A stretch of DNA of 64,000 nt from Sympetrum striolatum (lineage: Eukaryota > Arthropoda > Insecta > Odonata > Libellulidae), in NCBI GenBank assembly GCA_947579665.1, contig OX388349.1:22166459-22230458 (forward strand), given 5' to 3'. Shown piece by piece: positions 49,010 through 61,598 of the stretch. The notes under the pieces were generated by a model, which worked only from the letters and a program-made list of their open reading frames with translations, was not told the origin of the DNA and made no database searches. The position numbers and the translations under genes are program-made. Every line of letters starts with the position of its first letter. Within the stretch, counting starts at the first letter, position 1.

Positions 49010-49505
49010 CACTTCCATACTATATGTGCATGTTTTTGTACTTAATTGAGTAACCATTAAGCTTTTTGTTTAATTTTTACGCTCTTTCTATGTAAAAGGA
49101 AGATCTAATCGGAATGTGAAGCTTAAACCGTAATCTCCAAATGAAAAATAAGCTAGTTAATGCGTCGAATAAGTTCCTGAACTATTTTTTTTCGCAAAAA
49201 CGCCGAGCAGGAGGAATGTAAAACTCTGGTGGTAGATAGCGCCACATATTGTGGGTACAACTACCTACCACCAGAATTTTGTATTTCTCCTGCTCGGCGT
49301 TTTCGCGGGGAAAAAATAAGTTCTGGAACTTTTTGAACGTAGTAGTATACTCCCACACTATAAGCGCATGTTTTTTGTACTTAATAAATTAACTATATAG
49401 CTTTTAAGTTTATTCTCTTTCGATTTCTAAGGAAATTCATATTCAGCATATAAGGCTTAAAAATTAATTTTAAAATGTAAAATGAGCAAGTTAATTCTAA
49501 AATAA
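49010..49505. repeat. Direct repeat flanking a hairpin MITE, 338-bp period
   Basis: The segment from about 49011 (CATACTATATGTGCATGTTT, then TGTACTTAAT and TTAAGCTTTTTG) recurs from about 49349 (CACACTATAAGCGCATGTTT, then TGTACTTAAT and TATAGCTTTT). The hairpin element at 49161-49341 lies between the two copies. Either the locus was duplicated with the MITE present and one MITE was lost, or the MITE is part of a larger repeat. Confidence 0.6.
49161..49341. mobile_element. 180-bp hairpin MITE
   Basis: Two arms of about 80-85 bp are complementary. AACGCCGAGCAGGAGGAATG on the left pairs with TATTTCTCCTGCTCGGCGTT on the right, and CTGGTGGTAG pairs with CTACCACCAG (with a two-base offset in the right copy). 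AAGTTCCTGAACTA and TAAGTTCTGGAACTT lie near the outer ends. The centre has CCACATATTGTGG. Long arms and no coding capacity fit a mariner-class foldback MITE. Confidence 0.8.
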
Positions 49506-52500
49506 GTATGTAGGGAAAAAGATTTAATTTTATCTCTTTTTTATTTTCGGCCAATTTAATTTTCGTGTGATAAGAGGTATGAAAGGATTTTCCGACTTCC
49601 TTTGCATTTCAGATCCTCTCTTTTAATACCATTAGCGGTATTCGTCGGCTCAAATTAGGAATACGCCATGTCGCCATCATCTATTATGGGCAAACGTTGA
49701 AAAGTGATAAAAATTTTAGTGAACAGGTGCGAAGTGGGTCGAAATTACCGCGCTATTTCTGGCTGTGAATCTCAGCGAAATCCAGCTACAGATTCGATAG
49801 AGAGCTATATAGGATTTAATGGAGCATATCGCGGAGCACTTAATATTCTCTCTCGCCTATTTCGGTTCCTTTAGCGGTCCTTTTTCCTTTTAATGTAGGA
49901 TTCACGAGCGAATGAGGTTGAGGTGGAATCTATAGAAGGCACTTCGATCCACCGCGTTACTCAGACAATCCAATTCCCGTTTTGAAGCGAAGTAAAATAA
50001 CCTTTGCGGAAATTTCTTTCCTCGGGATTTTTGCTACCCGCTCATCTCTCGATTTGAATGTTAATGAACTTTTGGTGGATCATGGTGACTATTAACAGTA
50101 TTGTGAGTAATAATTCTTTTTCTGGCACATATTTTTAATATTTGTTCTAATAATTCCTCTGTATCTATGTTTAAACTTCTAAGAATTCTTATGATGAGCT
50201 ATAGTAGAGGTTTAAAATCTCCAATAGCCCCCTTTGTCGGAATTCTTCGCCTCTTTCACCGGTATTAGGAGAAAATAAGAACCCCTGCTCGTTTAAGTGT
50301 AACAAAATTATGAATAGATATATAATGTATGTACATATTTAAATAGCGACCATATCGTATTTAGGGGTAATAAAGTAGATCATTACTATTACTTACTAAT
50401 TCGTACTATTACTTAATAAATCGTGAGGTTAGGAAAGCCGACTAATACTCCTATTGGAGATTTTAAAATTTTAATTCATTGAAAGCCGTGTTCCAAATTT
50501 TCTTTCTTAATATTTATTTTATTGTTTATTCTATGCAGTGCAATGCATTGTTTGCTTTTATTATTTGCAGTTTATATCATTTGAGTGTATATTATTTGTC
50601 CTATATTTTATTTATAGGTCGTATTAAGGTATCTCTTTGATATATTTTAATAATTACTCTCAGCAGGATACTGCATCTTTTACACACACCTTTCTTTATT
50701 GGTTTAAAGATGTAAGTTCAAGGAGTATAGAAATGATATAAAGAGATGAATCTAGTTGGACGAGAGGTTACAGGAATAAGAGTAATTTGAAATCAAGCCT
50801 ATATTTATCCTTTACAGTTTTATGAAAGCAATTGTGGTTATACGCTCAGTGAGAGATGGTATGTTTAATATAGGTGCAATATTTTCTGCATTAAGGTAGT
50901 AAAAGATTTGGTGGCGATGTTTTATGATGGAGAGAGAGAAATGAAATCCACTGTTTTGGCCACTATTTTGTGGTAGCTCTTCGTTATGGACGGAATAAAA
51001 ATAACTTATACGATAAGATTAACGTATGGTATCGTGCGTATATAAGTTGTTTTTATTCTTCTTTCATCACAGTAGGAAAGAAGTTAGTCATCAGGCTTTG
51101 GGAGGTTTTTGTCTAGACGTTTTTGCGTGGATAAAAAGCAATTAAAATTCCTTTCGTTGTTGAATTGAATTGTACAACTGATTATATCGATACAAATATT
51201 GTCAATTTGCGATGTTTGGGAATTAAGTCATTCTATGCATAAAAGGAAGGTACTAGACCATTTGATTACATTCACGAAACTATTTCCCCGCAGCAAAATT
51301 TGAATAGGCATCTTCCGAATGAATCCGATTTTCTTCATTATTCATTTCCCAAATTCCGCTAGATTTAATCCATTCACGCTCACAATGAGTTTTCTTCTTC
51401 AAAAGACGTATTCCCAACGATTTATTACCGCCTCAGTGGGTTAAATCCGGAAATATAAGAGGCGCTGCTTCGTATCGTATCATTATTTTTCGAAGTGGGA
51501 TATTGTTAGGATTTGCTCGCCTCTTTACCGTAAAGAGAACAATTCATGTCTTCGTATGAAGTGCTATTGGAGCGAAAGGAATGCATCGTCTGCATTCTTA
51601 ACAATCTTAGCATTTGCGGAAATGATTATCTCGCTCCTGAGAGAAAAACAATCGGATTGGAAGGAATTTCTATTCAATCAAGTTTTAGAGAGGTATGTAA
51701 GATTAAGATAGTGTTCCGTTTTGTTATAGCATCCCGCATAATCCAACTCCAACGATCAATTATAGGGGATTTTCAAAAATAAAATAACAACACGATTGCT
51801 GAGCAATTTTAGTGACGGAAATGTTTCCAGTAAAGCTCATGAAGTGTTATAAATGCTGGAGAAATGTTCATCAACGGAAACTTGAAAAATTAAATCGTGG
51901 AAATTCGATCTCGGAAAATAAGGAAGTGAAATACCAATGAAAGTTTTCGATTGTATCTTCCTAGCTTAGTGATTTAATCATAAAGGAATTTTATAGAAGG
52001 GATGAGGTTCTTTTAACTTGACCTTACGTATTTTTTCCGCATTTTACTGCTTAGATTCTGAAATTAGTACTTAATTAGAATTTAAAACTCACGAGGCAAA
52101 TGTTTCCATTACTCGATGGTTTATATTTTTCTCCACTTGCGTATCATATATTATGTTGTGTACGAGTTGCTACGAGGTGTTCCTAAAATGAAATTCTTGG
52201 GTAGGGTAATAATTCTTCTAATTAATATATCTATTTTATTAAAATACTTATTTTCCTCAAACTATCGTAAAACGTGCTGATTGTGTTATTGTTCTAAGTA
52301 ATAGCAATGAATAATATCAATAATTATTATTTTTCTTATTCTAGTAATTAAAATACATATAAGAAAACATACATAGTAATTACTAAGTGATAAATACATG
52401 TAATTACTAAGTGATTTATCAGCTGATTCGGGGTTACCGGCTCTTCATAATATTAAATTGAAAAAAACAGTAGAAAAAGTAGTATAGAAAATACAGTAAA

Positions 52501-52839
52501 GTAATGTAAGGACCATGTGCACTATACAGAAATACAAATTAATGAACAAAAATAATATACGCATACTTTAAAACATTGGAAAATTTCAACCATTTTTATG
52601 AACAAAACTTCATCTTCCTCATAATTAAAAAGGAATTCCTTAACTGTTCTAATAATTTCATTACCTTAGTATTAATGGGAATACATGTCGGCCAGAACGA
52701 AAACAATTGCATGTCCTGAATTTTAATAAGATTGTGGGACTTAAAGATGTATCTGGTCTCAACGGATATCTGTTCATATAATAATAGTAATGATCACCCG
52801 GAAGTCTCTCGTGAATTGCTTCCATTTGTTTTCTATTGC
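49506..52839. other. Non-genic stretch
   Basis: AT-rich except about 49600-50050. A direct repeat TAATTACTAAGTGAT occurs at about 52377 and 52400. A 78-codon frame at 51546-51782 has no recognised motif. No mobile element recognised. Confidence 0.45.
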
Positions 52840-53300
52840 GGCATTGTAAACTCCCGTTGAATTTAATTCACAGCAGGGCTTAAATAGGGATCCTTTATTT
52901 CAGAGGTCGCTAATGAGCTCTAAGAGGGCAACCATAGAGAGAGATAGAGATGGAATATGACTGGAAATGGTTTCTGTTTGGGTATTCTGGAATTAAAGCC
53001 GATGTGGGGAGCGGTACGAAGCCGCGCAGTGGTAACCCGATGGATATTTTGCGAGTTATTTCCAAACTTTGCAAAAAGAAGAGAGGCTGCGTCACCATTG
53101 CGAATCTCATGGGGAATTAATCAGATTTCCCTTTGTGAGGATTTGAATGGCCGAATGACGGAACCTTTCCAGCCGGGCCCGGATTAAAAAGAACTTTTTG
53201 GCAAAGTTCGGTAGTTTGGGGATTCTTTTGTGAACTTTCTTACCGGCGTATCTGCCCCATTATCCTTCCCTCTTTTAACTCGCTTTGGAAGGTTTGAAAG
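52840..53300. other. GC-raised patch, no gene recognised
   Basis: Frames at 52910-53110 (minus) and 52957-53187 (plus) overlap on opposite strands and lack motifs. Possible regulatory element. Confidence 0.3.
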
Positions 53301-54545
53301 GCTGCTCATCCAGCATCGGTTTTGATTTCTGCCTGGTTATTTTGTAACCGTAAACCTGTGCGTTGTTTAAATGAGACACTCTCGTGCGCCTTTTTGTTCA
53401 TCCGAGTTTGTTGAGTTGCTGATTTCAGAGGAGCGTTGAACCGTGGAAAAGTATTTCTTTTTTGTTGTTGAGTTTGACTTTTTACGTGTTCTAATTTTAC
53501 TGCTATACTTCGCGATTCTTTTTATTCCCGTGTTCCTCATGGTCCTGCGCCTAATCTCTTTGTTCGTCAACAAAATATCCCATCTCTATATTGTCCTACT
53601 ATCTATTCCGTTGTCAGTCCGCCCGTATTCTCAAAGCTAGAAGTTTATCTGTTTATTTGCTATTTTCCATTTCCATTATATTTGAACATTCTTTACCTAC
53701 TTACTGAGATACTTTTCACATTTTAGTATACTATAAATTATGTTATTTCGAATCAAATAGTTGTTATGTAGTAACAATTAAAAGTTAATATATCTGATCT
53801 CGACGCGGCTTACTTTAATTTCTGCTGTTTTATTATATCGAAATTATTTATATTATTTAATTTCCTTTTGAGTTTATTTGATCTTCTACTATTTAGAAAT
53901 TTATTTTTAAGCCGCAATAATTGATATCTTCTCTGTCATCTTTATGGAAGATAAATTCATTATTTTTAGAGCTCATTTTTTTTCTAATTCCCCGACTCCC
54001 AGAATCTATTGTCCCTCAGTGTAAAATAATTGGTTTCATTAATCTCATAGAGTTAATATTCATCTATGAGACTATAATTTAAAGCGATATTTTATTTGAA
54101 TCAAATGAATGAGACGAAGACAAAGATGCATTTCCAGAAGGCTTTCCAATTAACCATTCAGTCGTATTTATTTCGATTCATTTTCACTGTGACAGCTCAG
54201 AAAGATTTTCCTTCGTGTCTCTATTCTCAGTCTTGTTTCAGCTATTGGCTGGGTCAAATCTTTATTCTCATTTTTTACATTCACGTTGGCTGGATTACTT
54301 GAAATAACACGGCATGTTGCGTGTCTGCATTCATATTTCTGATTGCTTTTATTAACACGCTCTGTTTTGTATTTTTCAATCGATATTAATGCACGACAAT
54401 GGATGGGACGTCATGCTATTCTATGGTGAATTGTTCTTCATGCTTTGTATCTATGAATAGCTCGTTCTACTCTTTGCATTCTAATATTAGCGGAGCGATA
54501 CCATTTATATCAGCCTTTCTAGGTATAAAATGGAGTGATGGGATA
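53301..54545. other. AT-rich non-genic stretch
   Basis: No gene recognised. The hydrophobic frame at 53443-53640 is opposite a basic frame over the same bases and is probably compositional. Confidence 0.45.
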
Positions 54546-54640
54546 CTTAGATACTTAGTCTTTATTGAGCAGCATTAGGACAAGGAAATCCTATTTTCAA
54601 CCCTTGTCTAATACAAATACGTATAAAAATAAAAATACAA
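54546..54640 (-). repeat. Possible second LINE 3' end type
   Basis: On the minus strand, TTAGACAAGG and CCTTGTCCTAA form an imperfect stem around a 16-nt loop. CTCAATAAAGAC and a short direct repeat (TAAGTATC twice) follow. Stem-loop, AATAAA and a short repeated tail are the same design as the (AAT)n family, but the sequence differs. Only one copy is seen here, so the call rests on architecture. Confidence 0.45.
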
Positions 54641-54850
54641 ACAGTAATATATTAAGATATTTAACCTGTAATGTGGAAATAGATAGGAAATATGGGAAAA
54701 CAAGAAATTGCGAAATGTGTAGGAAAGATAGATCGTAACATAGAAGATAGTAGTAGCTTTTTAATAAAGTATTTTCAGATAAAACGAACGGCTGAAATAA
54801 AGTGTTCTTTATACCTTAGCTACGAAGAGTAGCTGCCTCTAAAAACACCC

Positions 54851-55120
54851 CTATACATATACTCGAGCGAGGGTTTCACTTACTTGTTCTCCAATGGAAA
54901 AAGTCTGCCATAGTCGTAAATAGGCTTGAATATTCCTCACTTGCTCATTTAACAAATCTTTAAACATTTAACCAACTGATACCCCAAATCTGTGAAATAA
55001 TTGGTGTTTATTTTTATTTTGGAAATTACCAGTAGCGGCTGAATTTCCAACCCTAGGCTTACATTTGAGTCAATTAGTTTTCCCGAGGCGGCTTATATTA
55101 AGGTCGGCATATACTCCAGA
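54851..55120. mobile_element. Unbroken relative of the 6369-9488 DNA transposon
   Basis: TATACTCGAGCGAGGGTTTC at 54859 matches TATACTCGAGTGAGGGTTTT at 6422. Downstream blocks match in order: TGGAAAAAGTCTGCC, ATTCCTCACTTGCT, TTTTTATTTTGGAAATTACC and AGTAGCGGCT. It then runs without interruption into CCCTAGGCTTACATTTGAGT and on to TATACTCCAG, corresponding to the right-hand part at 9398-9488. The 5' end is truncated. It provides the pre-insertion configuration for the array insert. Confidence 0.75.
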
Positions 55121-55419
55121 ATAAACGTATGCTACTTATATTAGATACGAATATACTAATGTAGCAATATGTCATAATAATAATATCAAATTTAAAATGA
55201 TAGTAAGTAAATACCTTTGCAAAAGTTCAGTATAGAATTTTTATTACGGCGACCGGTTTCTAACTTTAGCGTTTATCATTGGACACAAAACTACAAGAAG
55301 AAGTCACGTTGATTTTATTTCAAATTTAAAAAGAAGCTTGTCAATTCGTTCGTTCGTACGGAGACTGCCCTTAGTTGTGAGAGGTTCCTTTGCATAATTA
55401 TCTCCCATTATTATCACTG
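55121..55419. other. AT-rich stretch with a repeat-like box
   Basis: At 55236-55285 TTTTTATTACGGCGACCGGTT followed by a GTTTATCATTGG block (given in parts) resembles a dispersed arthropod repeat box that I have seen as CGACCGGTTTC..CATCATC. The class is unknown and only one copy is present. Confidence 0.3.
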
Positions 55420-56000
55420 TGTTTTCATCTACGCGTTCTCTACCCCTCGCTCCGCTTTTTAACAGCCTCTCTAAGAAGAATGGAAACGGAATCATCCGTG
55501 TGGATAATCGCTTGATATATGATATCCCGGAGTGTTTCTGGAGGATGAGACGGGTGCAGTGTTTTTATAGTTGCCCATAAACAGCTGAACGGGATCGAAA
55601 CGTCTGGGTTGGGCCAGACGCCCATTTCTGCCGCCGCGTCGCTTTAAACCCGACATCCCTCCTTACAAAACGCCTCGCAAATGAGGGTGGCCAACTCCAA
55701 AGGGTTTTAATAATCGATTTTCGCGATCTTTTTCGTTAATATTTACGCCGGCTTTCCCTTTTTATTCGGCCCCAAAACGAGGCGGGGATATCCGCACGCC
55801 GAACAAAAAGATGGCGATTGGAAAACTGGAGTTAGCGAGGGTGCTCTCTCGAATGGAATTACGTTATTGATGGCAGCGGAGGGTTTTTCCTCTCGCTTTC
55901 TTGCCTCGGATTATTCCAAAGCCTTCTCCAAGGATCGCATAAATGCCGAGGGTTTTTTACTTTTACTTTTATCGTCTAGATTTTTTATCGGTTTATCTCC
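55420..56000. other. GC-raised patch, no gene recognised
   Basis: CpG-rich. The frame at 55440-55625 (minus) contains no known motif. Possible regulatory DNA. Confidence 0.3.
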
Positions 56001-56195
56001 CGCGATACTTCACCTCGATACTTTTATCTGTTTCTCGCCTCCTGAATGTGTTAAATATCGATCTCATTCATATTTAGACCAATTTTTTCTTACTTTTTAA
56101 ATTATTTCCTCATGTTTCCAATTTTTGCAACTTCTTATTCATTTCATAGGTAAAATATTGATTATATTAGGTGTATTAATGATTAATTATGTATT

Positions 56196-56312
56196 ATTAT
56201 TAATATTATTAACATTTTTAATAATTTTCGTTCATTATTTAAGGTCAATAAGGTCTTTTTTAAGGCAAAGTCGGACTGAAAAGCCTCTTCTTCCATCTAC
56301 CCTTTTATATGA
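56196..56312 (-). repeat. LINE 3' tail, (AAT)n family, degraded minus copy
   Basis: On the minus strand GGGTAGATGGAAGAAGAGGC and TTTTCAGTCCGACTTTGCC match the block before the stem-loop and the CAATCTCGCC box. An A/T-rich spacer and an (AAT)n-like run at 56196-56212 follow. It is degraded but in the right order. Confidence 0.55.
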
Positions 56313-57905
56313 GAAATATAAATCTATTTTACCTTAAACAAAGGTTTTCCTTGTATTGTTTATTGTATTTGATAATAAATTTGAACCATTGAGGCCTAAT
56401 TTGGTTACTGTTTTGTTTTTTTAATTATTGTTTGTATTTAATTTTCTTCACAATGCACTTCCATCGATAGACTGTGAATATTAAGTTGCTCTATAATTTA
56501 GTTATAAGTTTAATATTTTTAATTGATTAGCTTTAATCTTCTGTTAATATATTTAAATATACTAGTAGTATGAATAATGGCCACTAAATGTGTATTCAAG
56601 CAACTGTTTTTGTATTTACTGCATTTCCTCTACTCGTAGGGGTAACGTCTTTATTTTAAGCTCTCGTATGCAATATTCTCATTCGGAGCACTGCTTATCT
56701 AACAGGGAAAGTTACACAAAAGACCAAGAAAAATGTTATTCGAATAACTTTATGGGAAGAAGTCGTTTTGGCAGAAATATAATAGTTTTGGATGGGAAGT
56801 GCTAGGCGTTAGTTTTAGGACAGTGCCCAGTTGAATGGCCTGGAAATTTCCTATAATTAGCCCATTTTGGCTTTCTTCCAAAATTTAGTGTGTCGTTTTA
56901 GAAAATAATTATTTCTTGAAAATGGTCCATTAATATCTACACTTTCCCCAATCATAAGCGGTAATCAGAGTAAAAATTAGGATACTCTATCCATTCGTCT
57001 AAACGGTTAATGGTCCGCAATGTATTTTAATCAGCAAGTACGTTTTATAAATCAAATTTTCACATTTTATACTATTATTTCTTCGAAGAATTGAGAGGTG
57101 TAGTGTTTTAATTGGCGTAGTTGTTACATGTTTCGTTTCGAAATCTTTGTAATGCGCTTGATACGTACATTACGCGGGGATTGGCGTATATTTAATAGTA
57201 TCTTCGAAATTTTTTATCTATTAAGTTAGTGTAGCCCGTAAATGTTTTAGAAAATAGCAATGATATTATTTCAAACGAGATTGGAAGCTGTTTAAAAACT
57301 TCTGATAAATTTAGACGCAGCACGTTCTACACTTGTAGCAGTAGAAAATATGAAAATCCATGCTATTTTGAAAAAGCTGACTATGAATCTTAAGGAAAAA
57401 TACAATCACGATCCCTTTCTCCGTTAACATTGTACGAATAGAGCCAACTGAATAATTAACTTAATTAACGTATATTTCCACAGATAAGGCGACCTTTAGA
57501 TAAGATGTTGCATTAATGTGAGTCCAAGTTTTAGCATATATCTGTCCTGAAAGATGGCCCCCTAAGTATCAGCGGCCTATGAATTTTGTTTAAATCAATG
57601 GTCATTATCCTGTTACAAATACTTTACAGCGTGTACGGAGATATGCCTATTAGTAATTTTTTGAATGAAATAATGTCACTTTCTTGCATCTGGCAGCACT
57701 ATTTTGCGATTGCTGCCAATATTCATCTTGATTCGGGTAATGGCCTAGAATATCAATAGCTGAATTAACATCACTTTTAATGTTCATTTTCCTTAGCCAT
57801 TTTGCTATTGTTACTTAACTAAATAGTATTAAATGCATTGGTGATTGATTTATTTTATTTTATAATGGTTTTAATTTATATAAATTTCAATCTGTATGTT
57901 TTTAT
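56313..57905. other. AT-rich non-genic stretch
   Basis: No gene or repeat recognised. The 71-codon frame at 56590-56805 lacks known motifs. Confidence 0.45.
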
Positions 57906-58099
57906 ATCTGCACAATAAATTGTCCTGCAGCAGATATTTTTTCCCTAAGAATCTCTTACGTTTTTTACATTCACAATTCTAATTTTTCTCTTACTATTCT
58001 CTGTAATTTAATCAGTCTATAATTAATGACGATGGGATAGATGGAAGAAGAGGCTTTTAGTCTCAATCTCGCCCAAATAAATACGATAATTATTATAAG
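57906..58099 (+). repeat. LINE 3' end with stem-loop, plus copy
   Basis: Aligns with 18475-18708 from GCAGATATTTTTTCCCTAAG through the TTTTTTACATTCACAAT block, then GGATAGATGGAAGAAGAGGC, then TTTTAGTCTCAATCTCGCCC, AAATAAATACGAT and AATTATTATAA. The tail is short and imperfect. No coding remnant is present upstream. Confidence 0.75.
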
Positions 58100-60219
58100 A
58101 CGATCTCAGATTTTGAGGGTCTCTTTAATGATCCGTCGGAATGCACGGTAATTTGTATGCTAACACGCTTTTCACCAAAACGTGTTTATCTGGATTATGT
58201 AGATGATATAATTATATAGAAATAAAAGTGGATTAATACTTAATGTCGCAAACACGGTCTTATATTATCAAAAACTTTCCCTCAAAATTCTTCCCTTTTA
58301 TCTTTATTCAAGGGTAATTACTCTCATCTCGTAATCAGAAACAGTCCGAACTAAATGCGTGGGCCATAATGGATGCATACATAAACAAAAGGCGATCTGT
58401 GCTGCGTCGCACGAATGGGAAGCGTCCCCGAATTGCGTGACCAATCTACAGCTTTTCTCTCGGATTTATTTTTCACGCGTTAGTGTAATTTTTCCCAGCC
58501 TCCCATCTCTCATGCCCTTTCTCTTCCGCACGGAAATGACCCAAAGGGGTGCAGCGGGAAAGGGTTAACCGACAAATTTTTTTGTTGGTTTCCCCTAGGG
58601 AAAGCAGTCCAGTTAAATGGCGGTGTCTGCGTATGTGAGTGAATTCCTACGGAATTAGCATTTAAAGCAATTCTGGCTAACTCTTTTACATCATTGCATT
58701 AATATGAGCCGCGTTAAACATCGTTGTTACTTACATATGGACCGGAAGTTTTTTTTCTGTATTCGTGTGGGGTTTCTAACGCAAAAAAGGAAGTAAATGG
58801 AGTACATCCGGTGATGTTTAAGTAACATACTGTAAGTCTTCCTTCATATCGAACTCTTATGAAGCAAGGAGTAAAAATTCGCCTTTTGGTCTTTATGAAG
58901 ACTATTCATGTAAAGTTTGCTAAGTTTTCTATGTATGTACAGTACTGTGCACAGAAGTTCTCTAAATTAGATGCAAAAATACTCCGGTTTTTTATGTGCC
59001 CTGGTTGTAGGTAAATGAATACAAAAATATTAATTTTTTTCCGCGTGAAATAGAATATTCTCTGAATGAAGGAATACTCTTTGTGTGTTAGTACAGAACT
59101 AAGTTATCTTTTTGCTTGAAGTTTTTACGTCTCTTAAAATCTTCAACATGTTTATAATTGGGTCGCATGCCTCCTTTACGTATGAAAATTTATACGTATT
59201 TGCGTTCTATTCAACCCAAAAACACGGTACGTTAGAGTTGAGGGATGAAACATTAAACTTTTTCCGTTCTTATCTGGTTGATAGGATAATATTCTGTCGC
59301 TGAGTGAAAAGACTAATTGAATTCAAGGCTTAGCAAAATTTTGCGTTAAATTCGTAGACCATGTGTCGTCAAATGTTCTCGCCGAAGAAGTAAACTCTGA
59401 ATCTTAGAGGAAAACGATTAGGATAAAAAACTGCTTATACATCTCCGAAAGAATATTTCCAAAAATGTCCCCAAGATCAACTACCTTCTCAAAAATGCTA
59501 TTTGCATAGATCTGAATCAAGAACGTCCTTCCCAGATTCGCATGCGCTGAAATGTTTATTTTAAAAAATTCGTTTTCTAAAACGTATCCTGGAACATTTC
59601 CCTTCCAAACCCCGGTTTGATAAAAGATTTCTATGTAACCGATGTTTGCTTCATCTGAGTATCTCTCACAAGGTATATTTTACTCATGGGAAGCTGTTAT
59701 AGATGAGTTTCGCTACTAGACCTGCACCCCGGGTCGTGAAGTGAAACAGTTTCGACGTTTTTGATCCAAAAATGATTTTAAATAAATTCATTAATAATAA
59801 AAATAATTAAAAATCTTAATTATTTTATATGAATTCAATGTGCACAGGCGTGAATTTATAGTAGGAATAAAAATTTAAAGTGTGAGCCATTGTTGGATAA
59901 ATAACGCAATTCTAAGTCGTGGAAACCTAGAAATGCATTTCTTCGACTGGCAATGCATTTTTATTACTTATTTAACTCATATTTGTACAAATCGTGCCAT
60001 TCCATTCCGTGTACATGGCAATGATTAAGTAGTACCCTGCATAAATTTCTTTACTTGTCTGCTTTTCACTTTTCATACAAATCCGTACGTGTTTCCCGTT
60101 ATCGAGTTTAAATCCTATACCTTAAATTGCTTTGTTTTCACAGATTTTTGCCAAGATTTAATATAGACATTTTTTGCCCGCCTTTCTTACAAAATATAAT
60201 TCCGGAGGTATTATACAGG
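58100..60219. other. Non-genic stretch
   Basis: AT-rich with a small GC-raised segment at about 58340-58570. No gene or mobile element recognised. Confidence 0.45.
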
Positions 60220-60804
60220 GAAATTTTTGCCGAAATATTCGCATTCGAAAAAGCCGTCTGAAACCCTCCGCATTCCTTGCAATGTTTCATCCCGGCGCAC
60301 CGTTCTCTCTTCCTGTCTTTCCCTTCCTCTGTCTCCGGAAATGACGTAGGGAAGGCAAAACCGGAACAAGGGGGAAGCGTGTGTGAAAGAACCAGCGGCG
60401 ACGAGCTAAAGATTTGCTGTTTCTCTCGCTACGAGATTACGGAACACGCAACGAGGAGAGAACCATCAATCTAAAGAGAGAAGGGAGCTAAAGGGAGCCA
60501 AATGGAAGGGAGAAGAGGAAGAGAGAAAATGGAAAGAAAATAAGGTGGGATGGAGATAAAAGGCTTCAGAGACTGCAAGGGAGATTTTTTTTGGATGTTT
60601 TCGCGAGAGACATGCGTCTTATACGGTTCTGCTATTCAAGGAGTTGTGGTAGAAAGGTATTCCGTCCCTTTAAATGTAAATTACGCGAAAGTTTTTCCTG
60701 ATGAAAATGCAGGAGTTGCAGAATTGCTGAGGGTGCTAGAGGGCCCCAGGATACAGTATGGGATAAAGGACAAGCATATCCGTTGTGAGATATTTATTTA
60801 CTAA
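60220..60804. other. GC-raised patch, purine tract and unrecognised ORF
   Basis: A GC-raised segment (about 60250-60460) passes into a purine-dominated stretch (60463-60570, nearly all A and G). The 84-codon frame at 60550-60804 reads as fairly protein-like text without low complexity (for example ENAGVAELLRVLEGPRIQYG). I recognise no domain, no start context stands out and no splice sites define it. Chance or a small lineage-specific exon are both possible. Confidence 0.25.
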
Positions 60805-61463
60805 TTTTTTTAGTTTTTATTAGCATAGTCAACACGTTTCTTGCAATATTTTATTTCTTTCACTCCTTACTGTAGAGGTTTTAACGCTTTAAGTTTTGAA
60901 AACTTGCTTTAAAGGATAGTAGGATATAAGTCATTTTCAATGAATTACGCAAGGTTTAAATTAAGTAACAGTGAAGGATTTAATGGTTTGAAGTCTTTCA
61001 TAATATCCTTTTACCCCTCATTGCAACGCTCTTTTTATTCATGAATTGAACTTATAATTGAAGAATGTAATACCTTAATTAGTAGCAATTTCATCACTTT
61101 CTTTCGGAAAGTCTTTCATATGACAACGTTAATTATGTTAAAAAATTTAAACAACATTTACTTCTGCAAAAATTTGCAACTTTTTTCTTGGAAAAGATAC
61201 GTCAACATTCTTAAATCCTCCAATTTTTCCAGTCTCTTAATTTGGTATCCTTTGATAATCTTAATAGTTCTTACTAGTAACGATTCTAGACCATGACATA
61301 GCAAATCATTTCTTTATACTATACACACTTAAAAATATTCTAGTCTATTGTGAACAAATATATGATAACAATCCATATAAATAGTATATAATTAACCCTA
61401 AGTGGCTTTGTACTAAGTGGCTTTACAGCCTCAAGAGCATATGTTCGATCTTGATCTTTATTT
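60805..61463. other. AT-rich non-genic stretch
   Basis: No gene recognised. CTAAGTGGCTTTGTA / CTAAGTGGCTTTACA is a small direct repeat at about 61398-61428. Confidence 0.45.
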
Positions 61464-61598
61464 TAGGAGTCATGTGGACAGCGCGTTTGCCTTTGGTGAA
61501 AGCGGACCCGGGTTCGATTCCCGGTGGGAGCCAATGTGCGAAATGACCTAAGCTGTCGAAGCACTTTTAACAATACTACTACTACTACTACTACTACT
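61464..61598 (+). mobile_element. tRNA-headed SINE, copy 3 with (TAC)n tail
   Basis: This is the best-preserved copy. The head is GTGGACAGCGCGTTTGCC and GTGAAAGCGGACC. The T-arm/B box CCCGGGTTCGATTCCCGG (about 61508-61525) has a complete 5-bp stem, followed by TGGGAGCCA. The body is AATGACCTAAGCTGTCGAAG then CACTTTTAACAA, and the tail is (TAC)n with about eight repeats to 61598. The 5' acceptor half is not clearly matched. It is not a functional tRNA because the anticodon arm does not fold normally. Confidence 0.8.

Noticed and set aside
55236..55285. CGACCGGTTTC box as part of a named transposon
   Set aside because: It resembles a dispersed arthropod repeat box from memory, but only one copy is here and I cannot name the family safely.
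61468..61540. Possible functional tRNA gene
   Set aside because: The T-arm is perfect but the anticodon arm does not fold, the 5' acceptor half is poor, and two other copies share a SINE body and tail.
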